Assembly (NCBI GenBank): GCA_964392365.1
Contig: CAYMPH010000003.1
Location: 1 to 64,000 of the forward strand
DNA length: 64,000 bases
Source of the DNA: CAYMPH01 sp964392365
GTDB taxonomy: Bacteria > Spirochaetota > UBA4802 > UBA5550
Reading direction: 5' to 3'
Shown: positions 8,590 to 18,345 of the stretch, piece by piece
Layout: each line of letters starts with the position of its first letter
Position numbering within the stretch: position 1 is the stretch's first letter
Position numbers and translations under genes: made by a program
The notes under the pieces: generated by a model
What the model saw: only the letters and a program-made list of their open reading frames with translations
Told to the model about the DNA's origin: nothing
Database searches by the model: none

Positions 8590-9714
8590 ATGCTTCATGA
8601 AAAAATAAAAATATTAGCTGTTGAAGATGAAAATATTCTTCGAATAAATATAGCCACATATCTTGAAGACAGCGGTTTCGAAGTTTATCAGGCTGAAAAT
8701 GGGCTTGAAGGATTGAATCAATTTCATAAACATATTCCTGATTTAGTTCTCATCGATTTAAAGATGCCAATTATGACCGGGATCGAACTTCTTGAAAAAA
8801 TTAATAGTGAAAGTCCTGAAACTCCAATAATTATTATTTCCGGTACCGGTTCTATCAAAGATGCAATTTCTTCATTAAAAGCAGGTGCATGGGATTATTT
8901 AACAAAACCGATACAGGATATGGAGGTGCTTGAACATTCAATTAGCAAGGCTCTGGAAAGAGCGCGCCTTTTAAAAGAAAACCAGATGTACAGTAAAAAT
9001 CTTGAGTCTCTTATTGAACAGAGAACCTTTGAATTAAGAGAAAGAACAAAAGATCTCGAACAGCTCAATGAACTTTATAAAAATGAAATTAGAGAAAGAA
9101 TTTTTGCAGAGGATAAATTAGTTAAAAGTTTTGCCGAGCTTGAGAAAACCATCGATGGAACAATCCGTATAATTTCATACATCGGAGAACTCCGTGATTC
9201 ATATACAGCCGGTCATCAGCAGAGAGTTGCCATACTTGCACAGGAGATAGCCAGGGAGCTTAAATTGTCCCCTGAACAGATTAAGGGAGTGTTTGTAACC
9301 GGTATGCTTCATGATATCGGGAAAATTGCTATTCCACTTGATATTCTTGGCAAGACAAGTAATCTCAATGATCTTGATTTGCAGTATATCCGTCTGCATC
9401 CGCAGGCAGGTTATGATATTCTTGAAAAGATTGAATTTCCGTGGCCTGTTGCGCAGATAGTTCTTCAGCATCATGAAAGACTGGACGGCTCAGGATATCC
9501 TAACGGTCAGATCGGAAAATATATTCTGCTTGAATCGAAAATAATTGCTGTTGCGGATGTTGTGGAGTCGATATCAAGTCACAGGCCATACAGGGGATCT
9601 CTTGGAATCGAGGCAGCCTTGAATGAAATTAAATCAAAAAGCGGAGTTGAATTTGATGATAGGGTTGTTAACGCTTGCGTAGATTTATTTACTAAAAAAG
9701 GCTTTTTATTATGA
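8590..9714 (+). CDS. Response regulator with HD-GYP output (cyclic-di-GMP phosphodiesterase)
   Basis: A 374-residue RpfG-type protein. The receiver domain (about 5-120) has the acidic pair EDE, phospho-acceptor Asp in LIDLKMP, and TKP Lys. A coiled coil (about 130-190) leads to an HD-GYP domain with HDIGK (about 242) and HHERLDGSGYP (about 297). It probably degrades cyclic-di-GMP on phosphorylation, affecting motility or attachment. It overlaps the next gene, a histidine kinase, by 4 nt (ATGA), so the pair is coupled and the kinase is the likely partner. Confidence 0.92.
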   Translation: MLHEKIKILAVEDENILRINIATYLEDSGFEVYQAENGLEGLNQFHKHIPDLVLIDLKMPIMTGIELLEKINSESPETPIIIISGTGSIKDAISSLKAGAWDYLTKPIQDMEVLEHSISKALERARLLKENQMYSKNLESLIEQRTFELRERTKDLEQLNELYKNEIRERIFAEDKLVKSFAELEKTIDGTIRIISYIGELRDSYTAGHQQRVAILAQEIARELKLSPEQIKGVFVTGMLHDIGKIAIPLDILGKTSNLNDLDLQYIRLHPQAGYDILEKIEFPWPVAQIVLQHHERLDGSGYPNGQIGKYILLESKIIAVADVVESISSHRPYRGSLGIEAALNEIKSKSGVEFDDRVVNACVDLFTKKGFLL

Positions 9715-12617
9715 GCGGATTAATTCAATCAGTGTATTTTGATTTCTTTACGATCGGCGCTTTAATACCTGCTATATTTATGGGGCTTCTTGCATATTTT
9801 TTCTTTGCAATTAAGAATGGATCAAGAGCCTCATTTCATTTTGGAGTTGCTTTCTTTTTAAGTATTATATTTTTTCTGTCTTATTTTGTATCAGCTGCCG
9901 TATATCACCCTCTTGCCGCTTATCATAGATGGGTTACTGTTGCTATAATTAACTTCCAGATATTCCATTTTTCATTTTCCGTTTTTTCATTTCCGGATGT
10001 CAAATTCCCTCTCTTCAGAAAAATTTATACTTCAATAGTATATCTGATTATATTTATAATTATATGTATATTTTTCTATGAATCATATCATGCCGGTAAG
10101 GTTTTTCTGTTTGCGGGTCACTACTGGGATTTTGATGCTGATAAATACAGCAAACTGGTTGCTTCATCGATGATTGTTCTTCTGGTTACAATACTGATAA
10201 TGGGCATATGGAGAACAATAATAAATCGCGGGATAGAGCGATGGGCTGTTTTGTCTATGACTCTTGTTTTGTTTACTTCTTTTATGCTGTCCGGTATTAC
10301 AAATATTCTCAGCCGCGACGGACTTTTTGATCGTGGAATACATCAGCTTCTGTTAAATACGGCATATATTATAGGATCTTTTATTGCTACAATTATATAC
10401 CTCAACACAACAAAAGACCGCTCTACATTTATGTCAAAGATACTTATTGTTACAGTCACAACACTTCTTCTCATGGTTCAGGGTTTTACATACTTCTCTT
10501 TACAGGATCAGGAAAAATCTTTTGATTTATTGTTGAAGTCAGAAACCCATCTTTCAATAAAAACAGATACATATCCGGCGGATATGAAATATATGGCATC
10601 ATATTCCCTGAAAGATGGAATTGTTTCTATGAAATATACAAAAGAAAACACTTTAATGAGCGTGAATTTGTCAGAAATTGATCAGGAGTTCTATAATACG
10701 CTGATTTATGAAAAGATTAAGCGTATAGATAAAAATAAATTCAAAAATGATCTTGAAATTCTTTTTTCAGATACTGATAAATACTTTGCCGGATATAAAA
10801 CTGCAATTCTAGAATTTGCAGATAAAATTGATCACAATGAAAAAAATCCTGTAGAAAAAATTCTCGGTTATATTGATTCTATTGAGCGTCCAATTCTATT
10901 TACAAAAAATAAGATCACTGAGATTCCTGATAAGAATTTTGCAGATCAACTTAAAATTTTTCTTCCTGGAGCCCGTTCAAAAATATTCAATAGTGTTTTA
11001 CTAAGTCATGTCGCAACTATAGGAACTGATAAAAAGAATCTCAAGAATGAGATTCTTAAATATCTGACACCAATGAGAAAACCCGGATCGCGCATATACA
11101 GAAAAGACTCTTCTGATGCAAATCATTTCGTAGCCATCATGGAGGCCGATCCGGTAAAAAACACAGTAACTGAAGCAGGGTTCCCGTATCTTAATTACAG
11201 AATATATGTTCACGAAACATCGAAAAAATATATTATTTTATTGCTCGTGATGTTTAGCGTAATTATTATCGGGTTCCCGTTTTTCTTCTGGGGGTCGCTG
11301 GTTAAACCGATCAGGAATATTCTTTCTGGATTAAGCGAAATTCGTCAGGGAAATCTTAAGATTCAGATTCCAATTAAGGTTGAGGATGAATTCGGATATA
11401 TGTCAGAGCAGTTCAACAAGATGGTCAGGTTTATGGAGGAATCTACAGCCACTATCGAGGCTATGAAGTCCGATTTGCAGAATATTATTGACTCGATTCA
11501 TTCTGTTTTAATAAGCGTGGATAAATATCAGAAAATAACATTCTGCAATGCAGCCGCTGCCTCCATCATCAACATTCCTGCAGACGAACTACGGATGAAA
11601 TATGTTTATGACCTGGTGCCGTACATTAATGATTACAGGTCATTTATAGAGCGGACAATAAAAGAAAATATTCATCTTAAAATTGAAAAGATTCATGTTG
11701 ATATAAATGAAGAAGACCATATTTTTGATATAAAGCTTTTTCCACTTGCAAAAGGCATCTCAAACGGTGTCGTAATTATTATCGATGATATAAGCGCTCA
11801 GGTGAGGATGGAGGAGGCTGTAATCCAGTCAGAGAAGATGATGTCGCTTGGAGGTCTCGCAGCCGGAATGGCGCATGAGATAAATAATCCGTTAAGCGGA
11901 ATTTTAATGGCATCACAGAATATCATCAGACGGTTATCTCCAGATATGCTTAAAAACAGAGAAACGTCGGATAAGCTCGGGATCGATCTTGTTACTATGA
12001 GAAAATATCTTGAAGAACGGCAGATTATTGGAATGCTGGAAGACATCCGCGAAATGGGTGAACGGGCTTCGAAGATTGTATCTAACATGCTCAGCTTCAG
12101 CAGAAAAAGCGGATCGCAGATGCTTCAGACAGACATCCGTAAAATACTAGATAATACAATTGAACTTGCTGAAAATGATTACGATCTGAAGAAAAAATAT
12201 GATTTCAGACATATACATATTGTCAGAGATTTTGCCGACAACATATCTCCTGTTGAGTGTGTATCGATAGAGATTCAGCAGGTTATTTTGAATCTATTAA
12301 AAAACGCTGCACAGGCCTTACAGAAGAATAAACCGTTTAATGATGATCCGGAGATAAAAATCAGATTATACAATCAGGATAAATTTGTTATTATAGAAAT
12401 AATCGATAACGGACACGGGATGTCGGATTCAGTATGCAAAAGAATTTTTGAGCCGTTTTTTACAACAAAAGAGGTAGGCATGGGAACCGGACTTGGATTA
12501 TCGGTGTCATATTTTATCATTAAAAATAAGCATAATGGAGATATGTATGCTGATTCAATTGAAGGCAAGGGAACAACATTTACAATAAAACTTCCAATCT
12601 TTCACGACTATAATTGA
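9711..12617 (+). CDS. Large membrane sensor histidine kinase (7TM-HAMP-PAS-HisKA)
   Basis: A 968-residue kinase. About seven or eight hydrophobic segments fill residues 10-240. A long extracytoplasmic stretch (about 265-500) ends at another membrane helix (about 505-525). A HAMP domain (about 530-585), a PAS domain (about 595-690), the HisKA box AAGMAHEINNPLSG (about 715) and the HATPase with N, DNGHGMS and GTGLGLS motifs follow. It lacks its own receiver. The two receivers on either side (8590 and 12635) are candidate targets. Confidence 0.92.
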   Translation: MSGLIQSVYFDFFTIGALIPAIFMGLLAYFFFAIKNGSRASFHFGVAFFLSIIFFLSYFVSAAVYHPLAAYHRWVTVAIINFQIFHFSFSVFSFPDVKFPLFRKIYTSIVYLIIFIIICIFFYESYHAGKVFLFAGHYWDFDADKYSKLVASSMIVLLVTILIMGIWRTIINRGIERWAVLSMTLVLFTSFMLSGITNILSRDGLFDRGIHQLLLNTAYIIGSFIATIIYLNTTKDRSTFMSKILIVTVTTLLLMVQGFTYFSLQDQEKSFDLLLKSETHLSIKTDTYPADMKYMASYSLKDGIVSMKYTKENTLMSVNLSEIDQEFYNTLIYEKIKRIDKNKFKNDLEILFSDTDKYFAGYKTAILEFADKIDHNEKNPVEKILGYIDSIERPILFTKNKITEIPDKNFADQLKIFLPGARSKIFNSVLLSHVATIGTDKKNLKNEILKYLTPMRKPGSRIYRKDSSDANHFVAIMEADPVKNTVTEAGFPYLNYRIYVHETSKKYIILLLVMFSVIIIGFPFFFWGSLVKPIRNILSGLSEIRQGNLKIQIPIKVEDEFGYMSEQFNKMVRFMEESTATIEAMKSDLQNIIDSIHSVLISVDKYQKITFCNAAAASIINIPADELRMKYVYDLVPYINDYRSFIERTIKENIHLKIEKIHVDINEEDHIFDIKLFPLAKGISNGVVIIIDDISAQVRMEEAVIQSEKMMSLGGLAAGMAHEINNPLSGILMASQNIIRRLSPDMLKNRETSDKLGIDLVTMRKYLEERQIIGMLEDIREMGERASKIVSNMLSFSRKSGSQMLQTDIRKILDNTIELAENDYDLKKKYDFRHIHIVRDFADNISPVECVSIEIQQVILNLLKNAAQALQKNKPFNDDPEIKIRLYNQDKFVIIEIIDNGHGMSDSVCKRIFEPFFTTKEVGMGTGLGLSVSYFIIKNKHNGDMYADSIEGKGTTFTIKLPIFHDYN

Positions 12618-12634
12618 TGTAGAAAAGGATTGCT

Positions 12635-13012
12635 ATGAAAAATAAAACTATACTTATTGTTGATGATGAAGATTCCGTTTTAAAAAATTTAACTGCTTTT
12701 TTTGAAGATGATGGATACAGGGTTATAACTTTTTTTTCAGCAGAGGATGCTCTGGCTGTTCTTCCTGACACACCAGTTGATATCAGCATAGTTGATATGC
12801 GTCTTCCCGGAATTGACGGCAACTCGTTTATCAGGGCAGCACACTCGATTAATCCTGATATAAAATTTATCATTCATACCGGATCATCCGATTATACACT
12901 TCCCGAAGATTTGAAACGGATTGGAATATCCAGAAATCATATTCACTATAAACCTGTTGCAAATCTTGGTGATATGCTGAAGGTTCTGGACCTGCCTGCG
13001 GATGAAGTATAA
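12635..13012 (+). CDS. Stand-alone receiver domain protein
   Basis: A 125-residue CheY-like protein with the full phosphorylation site: acidic pair DDED, Asp in IVDMRLPG, Thr in HTGSS and Lys in YKP. There is no output domain. It follows the histidine kinase by 17 nt and overlaps the next membrane-protein gene, suggesting a phosphorelay or a diffusible signal within this four-gene unit. Confidence 0.9.
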   Translation: MKNKTILIVDDEDSVLKNLTAFFEDDGYRVITFFSAEDALAVLPDTPVDISIVDMRLPGIDGNSFIRAAHSINPDIKFIIHTGSSDYTLPEDLKRIGISRNHIHYKPVANLGDMLKVLDLPADEV

Positions 13013-13898
13013 TGTAATGGTAAATACTGAATATAATTTTTTTAAAAAAATAAAGAACTATATCTTATCAGGATATATGAATACATCATATATTACCTGG
13101 CAGAAGGCTAAGGCATTGATGTGGATATATTTAGTATTAATTCCTGTAACAGTTTTTTATTTTATCATTAATATAATCAGAAGTAATTTTCATGAGTTAA
13201 CCGGTATAATTGCCATTGATATTGTTTTTATTCTATCAATTATATCAGTACTGTATTTATTAAAATCAGGACGATATATTATTTCTGTTAATCTATCTAT
13301 AATTATGATTACAATACTGACCATAGCAGGGCATTTTGTTAAAATTTCATCACAGATTGAAACCGGAATAAATTCCTTTTCACCTCTGATTTTTGCAGCA
13401 ATTGTTTTTGCTGTTTTATTCGGAACTAGACGGATATTTATTGGTGTTACAATAATTTTTTTATTATTAACAGCAGGTTTGCATATTTATTCTGTTTATT
13501 CAATCACAGGTGTAGCAAATATTACGCTTTTATCAGGATCGTTAAATATAACTGTTGCAGTTATATTTATTTTTTTTATTACAATGTTTGTTGTTAATAT
13601 TACAAATCACGCTCTTGCTCTTACCCAGAAAGAGCTGGATAAAAATCTTGAGCTTAATCAGACCCTTGAGCTTAAGGTTGAAGAAAGAACCAAAGAGCTG
13701 AAGCAAAGCATGGAACATATTAAAGTTTTAAAAGGCATGTTTCCTATTTGCGCAGTCTGCAAAAAAATCAGGGATGACAGCGGATTCTGGAACCAGATTG
13801 AAACCTATATAAAAGATCATTCAGAAGCCGATTTCACTCACGGCATTTGCCCTGATTGTGCGAAAAAAATGTATCCTGACTTCGCAGATGGGAAATAA
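13002..13898 (+). CDS. Membrane protein with C-terminal CxxC...CPxC module
   Basis: A 298-residue protein with about six membrane helices (residues 40-205), a coiled coil containing KVEERTKELK (about 220-240), and a Cys-rich tail: ICAVCKKIRDDSGFW, then HGICPDC (about 248-290). That tail is a recurrent module at the ends of delta-proteobacterial and other sensory proteins, and it looks like a metal-binding or redox knuckle. Here it is joined to a membrane domain with no kinase or receiver. The start overlaps the receiver gene, and an ATG at 13017 is an alternative. It is probably a signalling accessory protein of the preceding kinase. Confidence 0.65.
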   Translation: MKYNVMVNTEYNFFKKIKNYILSGYMNTSYITWQKAKALMWIYLVLIPVTVFYFIINIIRSNFHELTGIIAIDIVFILSIISVLYLLKSGRYIISVNLSIIMITILTIAGHFVKISSQIETGINSFSPLIFAAIVFAVLFGTRRIFIGVTIIFLLLTAGLHIYSVYSITGVANITLLSGSLNITVAVIFIFFITMFVVNITNHALALTQKELDKNLELNQTLELKVEERTKELKQSMEHIKVLKGMFPICAVCKKIRDDSGFWNQIETYIKDHSEADFTHGICPDCAKKMYPDFADGK

Positions 13899-13905
13899 AA
13901 AAATA

Positions 13906-16167
13906 TCAGATCAGTGATTTGCGTTCTTCAATTGAACTTATTGTTACTTCGCTTTCTCTGCTGATGGACTGAACAGTTGTTGTGATTTCCTCTATGCTTG
14001 CAGTAAGCTCCTCGGAAACTGCCGCAATATTTTCAACCTCGCTTGATGCAAAGTCGACTGCTGTTTTAATTTCCTCAGGAAGCTTTTTAATCTCATCATT
14101 GATGGCATCGAGAAGTCCGGAAACCTCAATATTTATTTTTTTCAGAAGATTTACAGAACCGATATTAGTCTGATAAACAGTGTCGATTCCTCTCTGAAAA
14201 TTTACGTTGATGGCGTTGATGTCTTTCACTCCCTGCTGTGATTTATCTGCAAGTTTTGAAACTTCTTCAGCTACGACTGCAAAGCCGCGTCCGTGTTCGC
14301 CTGCACGTGCAGCCTCGATCGATGCATTCAGGGAAAGAAGGTTTATCTGGTCTGCAATATCTGTAAGCATTGCCTGGGATTCAGCGATCTTCCGTGTATC
14401 CTCGTAGAGATTTTTTGTAAGAGTGTTATTCTCCTCAACTGATCTGGAAATATCCGAGAACGAAGAATTTATATGACCGATAAGTTTTTCAAGCAGGGAG
14501 TCTAGCTTAATATTCATCCCGCTTACCATCCCGACAATTTTCATAATAATGTGCTGAAGTTTTTCCTGTGCTTCAACATTGGTCTGGTTAGAACGTGAGA
14601 ACTCCTCGAGACCCTTGAGTATCTCGGCTGTTGATACACCTGTATTTTTCATTGCAGTAATTGTTTCATTAAACACACCAAGTGTTGATGATGCGCGCTT
14701 TTCAGCCAGGTGGCGTTCCTGGGCGAGCTTATCGTTTATACTTTGCTCCCGTTCAATACGGTCAGCGGAGTCTTCCGATCTGAGATTCTCCACCCTGCGC
14801 ACAAATGCTGCATAGATATCACGGGAGATGCCGCCGATAAAACCTCCTCCGCATATTGATGCTGCTGCAATAAGCAGAATTTCATTTAGAAAGCCCGGAT
14901 TGGTAAAAACTGAAATTGCTGCAGTAAGTCCGAATATAAATGAAACAAAGGCCATTTTTTTCCCGCGACGCCTTCTTATCTTCGCTGTTTTAAGCTGACG
15001 CGGATAATTTTTTTTAATAAAGGACTTCATGTCCCTGTATTCCATTTTAAGTATTTCAACTTTATGCTCGTCTGAAATTCTCTTGTTTAAATCGGATGCA
15101 ACTGATACATAGAATTTCTGTCTCGGGGAAAGTGCATCATAGTATATCTGGAAACGTGTTGATTCTGAATTATATATAATTATCTGCTCAACATCCGGAT
15201 TGCTTTTTATTTTATCTTCAGTCAGCCCGTAAACTATTTCGTGTTTTTTATTAAAAGCAAAGCGCGCCTTTTCAGAGTAGTGAACAGGCTTTCCGAAAGA
15301 ATCAGCCATTATACCTCCGGATAAATCATCGGTATCATTGAAATATCCTTCTGAATTCATGCGGTAAACTTTTCCATCATAGAAACGCGGAACCTGGTCA
15401 GGCAGGAGCGGCAGTTCAAGGTTGAGATATCCTGAATTAAGGAGAAGTCCTTTCAGCACAGCAAATCCGAATGTTGTCGGTGCATGGGACATTATTGAAT
15501 AGTAGTCGGATATACCTGAACCGTAAAATGTTTCATGTGACGGATTGTATGTTTTGCCTTTATATGTGATAGAATCAGGGCGGCCGAGTTCCGGATGCAG
15601 CCTCCTGGGAGTCCGGTTGTATACAAACACCAGTTCAAATCTTTTCTTTACCTTCCAGAAAGGAGACTGAGATGTCATTCTGCTCTGCGAGACAGTTGTA
15701 AACTGTCCGGCAAATTTTCCTGTTAGTTTTGCGATTATATGGAAAGGCACTGCAATCATCTGCAGAGATCCTTTGCGGTCGAATGAAAGCTGAAACGAGG
15801 CTGCGCGGATTACATATCGTTCAATAAGTTTTTTTACATGTTTGAAATCAAGGTCTTCATAGTATGAAAGCATGAAATTCTGAATTGCGAAAAAAAGCAC
15901 CTCAGAACATTTGTTGTATGGATGAGCCTCGATTTGACGCATGTCGTCGCGGGTGAATCCGGTTTTTTGTATAACAGCATTATAAGCATCAACAGTCTGA
16001 TCATTCGAGAGATAGCGAAGCATGTTGAATATGTACATCCACGCAAGTCCGTTAACTTCTTTTCCTCCGCTGTTTTTTTCAAGGTACAGGTGTTTCTGTA
16101 CACCTCCAGTTTCATTCACCACTTTGAGGAGATATTCACCGACTTCGTTGTATTGAGCAACTTTCAT
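13906..16167 (-). CDS. Methyl-accepting chemotaxis-like protein with large cytoplasmic head
   Basis: A 753-residue protein with no signal peptide. Residues 1 to about 395 form a soluble domain of unknown family that reads as mixed alpha/beta, with a conserved-looking NDQTVDAYNA stretch. A membrane hairpin of two helices follows (about 410-455). The C-terminal part has the methyl-accepting signalling core, with ISLASIEAARAG-type hairpin (LSLNASIEAARAGEHGRGF) and a SKLADKSQ segment. No HAMP domain is evident. Signalling to CheA/CheW is expected, but the sensory input must be cytoplasmic or membrane-borne. It is convergent with the signalling operon at 8590-13898. Confidence 0.8.
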   Translation of the reverse strand: MKVAQYNEVGEYLLKVVNETGGVQKHLYLEKNSGGKEVNGLAWMYIFNMLRYLSNDQTVDAYNAVIQKTGFTRDDMRQIEAHPYNKCSEVLFFAIQNFMLSYYEDLDFKHVKKLIERYVIRAASFQLSFDRKGSLQMIAVPFHIIAKLTGKFAGQFTTVSQSRMTSQSPFWKVKKRFELVFVYNRTPRRLHPELGRPDSITYKGKTYNPSHETFYGSGISDYYSIMSHAPTTFGFAVLKGLLLNSGYLNLELPLLPDQVPRFYDGKVYRMNSEGYFNDTDDLSGGIMADSFGKPVHYSEKARFAFNKKHEIVYGLTEDKIKSNPDVEQIIIYNSESTRFQIYYDALSPRQKFYVSVASDLNKRISDEHKVEILKMEYRDMKSFIKKNYPRQLKTAKIRRRRGKKMAFVSFIFGLTAAISVFTNPGFLNEILLIAAASICGGGFIGGISRDIYAAFVRRVENLRSEDSADRIEREQSINDKLAQERHLAEKRASSTLGVFNETITAMKNTGVSTAEILKGLEEFSRSNQTNVEAQEKLQHIIMKIVGMVSGMNIKLDSLLEKLIGHINSSFSDISRSVEENNTLTKNLYEDTRKIAESQAMLTDIADQINLLSLNASIEAARAGEHGRGFAVVAEEVSKLADKSQQGVKDINAINVNFQRGIDTVYQTNIGSVNLLKKINIEVSGLLDAINDEIKKLPEEIKTAVDFASSEVENIAAVSEELTASIEEITTTVQSISRESEVTISSIEERKSLI

Positions 16168-16277
16168 TTGATTTACCTTGTATTCAATAGGATTGAGTAA
16201 TTTGAAATATTTGCCATGCAGTTTTTTTATAGGAATTATGGCTGAAGGTCAAGAATTAATTCTATGCGTATTCAATC

Positions 16278-17204
16278 ATGATTTTACATTCAGAATCTGA
16301 TTTTTTAATTGAAAGAATGTCAGATAATAAGTATACTGTAACCATGAAAAATATAAGGAAAATTAAAAAAATAATAAAAGCGCAGCCGACAATGGAAGGT
16401 GCGGGAGTAAAACTTAAAAGAGTATTCGGTTTCGGCGATACTGAGCTTTTTGATCCGTTCCTCCTTATGGATCATTTCGGATCGGATAATCCGGACGATT
16501 ATATGGCTGGTTTTCCCTGGCATCCTCACAGGGGAATAGAAACTGTAACTTATATGCTTGAAGGATCGGTGAAACACGGAGACAGTCTCGGGAATTCCGG
16601 AATAATCAGCGGAGGGGATGTTCAGTGGATGACTGCAGGCAGCGGAATTATTCATCAGGAAATGCCGGAGGAATATAACGGTTTAATGGCCGGATTTCAG
16701 CTCTGGGTGAATCTGCCTGCATCATCCAAAATGATGGATCCGCGCTACCGTGAAGTTAAATCCGGTGAAATTCCTTCAGTGACTCTGGAAAACGGTGCAG
16801 TCGTTAAAATTATTTCAGGCAGTTTCCGGAATGCTGAAGGGCCGGTAAAAGAAATTATACGCAATCCGGTTTATTTCGATATTACAATCCCGGCAAATAC
16901 GGAATATTTTCATCCGGTGGATTTATCCTATACAGCTGCAGCATATGTTTTCTCCGGTGAGGGATATTTTGATGAAGCAAAAAATAATATTATAAGCCAG
17001 GGGAATCTTGCAGTTCTTGTTGAGGGGGATGAAGTTAAAATAACCACCATGAAAAAACCGGTCAGGTTTATATTTTTTGGGGGTGTTCCGCTCAGAGAAC
17101 CGGTTTCGTGGCGCGGGCCGATTGTCATGAATACTGAAGAGGAACTTGATGCAGCATTTGAAGAATATTATAACGGAACATTCATTAAAAAGAAAACCGG
17201 ATAA
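16278..17204 (+). CDS. Pirin family protein
   Basis: A 308-residue bicupin. The N-terminal pirin cupin has the metal-site signature FPWHPHRGIETVTYML, then HGDSLGN and SGIIHQE. The likely true start is MKNIRKIKKI at 16344 or MSDNKY at 16317, because the first residues lack family similarity. No start has a convincing ribosome site. Pirins are Fe(II)-binding proteins, and some act as quercetinases or regulators, so the substrate here is not known. It is divergent from the MCP gene. Confidence 0.88.
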   Translation: MILHSESDFLIERMSDNKYTVTMKNIRKIKKIIKAQPTMEGAGVKLKRVFGFGDTELFDPFLLMDHFGSDNPDDYMAGFPWHPHRGIETVTYMLEGSVKHGDSLGNSGIISGGDVQWMTAGSGIIHQEMPEEYNGLMAGFQLWVNLPASSKMMDPRYREVKSGEIPSVTLENGAVVKIISGSFRNAEGPVKEIIRNPVYFDITIPANTEYFHPVDLSYTAAAYVFSGEGYFDEAKNNIISQGNLAVLVEGDEVKITTMKKPVRFIFFGGVPLREPVSWRGPIVMNTEEELDAAFEEYYNGTFIKKKTG

Positions 17205-17448
17205 ATAATAAAAAATAATTTCTTACGCAAAATTGATTCAAACTGCCGTTTTAAAATGCTGATATATACTCAAACTGTATTATCGTGAAACTCGAGTTTG
17301 ACAAACAATGGACTACGTCCGCGGAAACGGTTATTCAGTCAGAAGATGTTATATTTAAAACTGTCCGCCTTATTCATTTGCAATGTGTTGTCTATGAATG
17401 AAGTAAAAAATTATATAAATAAAAAAAATATTTGAAAAGGAGGATGTT

Positions 17449-18102
17449 ATGACAGAAGCAACTCTCAATGCATTATCCGGATTGCGTGATTTATCCATGT
17501 TGAAGTGGTATGTTATTCCTCTGCTTGCGATTATAATTTATATCTATACGAAAGAAATAAAAGATGCGAAAAAAAACGGAAACTGGAATGCGGTATTTTC
17601 AGGTCTTGCAATTTTCGGGGTGGATTTTTTTAATGAAACCTGGAACGGCTGGTTTATGGTGCTCTCAGGGAGATCAGCTGTATGGACTGCTCCTGGAGAT
17701 ACTGCTTTAAGAACTATGGTCGGATGGAATATAGAGATTATGTTTATGTTTGCAATTGCCGGAATAATATTTTATCATACACTTACAGAGGATAAAGATA
17801 TCCGCATACTCGGGATCCCGGAAAAATGGTTATGGGCTATAGGTTTTTCAGCATTCTGCGTATTTGTTGAATGTCTTCTTAACAAAGGCGGGCATCTTGT
17901 CTGGGAATATGAATTGTGGTCCCGTTCATTTTCAGGTATATGGCTTATATTTCTGTTCGGATATTTTCATTTTTTCTGTGCTTCAATCCTGGTTATCTCT
18001 TTAAAAAAGTTCAGTCATAAAATTATTACACTGGTAATTATTTATTCTATTCCGGTATTAATGAATTTTATTGGATTCGGAATTTTCGGCTGGAACTATT
18101 AG
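17449..18102 (+). CDS. Polytopic membrane protein of unknown family
   Basis: A 217-residue protein with about six hydrophobic helices and a strong GGAGG ribosome site. Trp- and Asn-rich patches (FNETWNGWFMV) lie near the second helix, and LNKGGHLVWEYELW lies near the fourth. No motif identifies a transported substrate. It is transcribed alone from a 244-bp gap with nothing recognisable in it. I do not recognise the family. Confidence 0.75.
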   Translation: MTEATLNALSGLRDLSMLKWYVIPLLAIIIYIYTKEIKDAKKNGNWNAVFSGLAIFGVDFFNETWNGWFMVLSGRSAVWTAPGDTALRTMVGWNIEIMFMFAIAGIIFYHTLTEDKDIRILGIPEKWLWAIGFSAFCVFVECLLNKGGHLVWEYELWSRSFSGIWLIFLFGYFHFFCASILVISLKKFSHKIITLVIIYSIPVLMNFIGFGIFGWNY

Positions 18103-18216
18103 TTTTATAATTGACTATTTTCCATTATTGTTTTCAGGCTAATATTAATTATTTTAATTCTTTTAAAAGATTCTTTTTCATCGTTTGTTTTTCTTACAAA
18201 TGGAAAGTTCCGGTCA

Positions 18217-18345
18217 GTGTCAATTACTGATGCTTATGATCCGATTCTTATTACTCCTTATCTTGCATTTCTGACTCTGGGTGCTGAAATGAAGCAATCG
18301 GAACAGGCAGATAATGAAAACAACAGGATACCGCAAGCTAGATGA
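18217..18345 (+). CDS. Possible small ORF or gene remnant before the GGDEF gene
   Basis: A GTG-started frame of 43 codons with a GGAAAG site 9 nt upstream. Its TGA overlaps the ATG of the following GGDEF gene (ATGA). The frame is open from 18117 but has no ATG early on, so it could be a 3-prime remnant of a lost gene. The peptide has a YDPILITPYLAFLTLGAEM stretch. No family is recognised, and it may be fortuitous. Confidence 0.25.
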   Translation: MSITDAYDPILITPYLAFLTLGAEMKQSEQADNENNRIPQAR

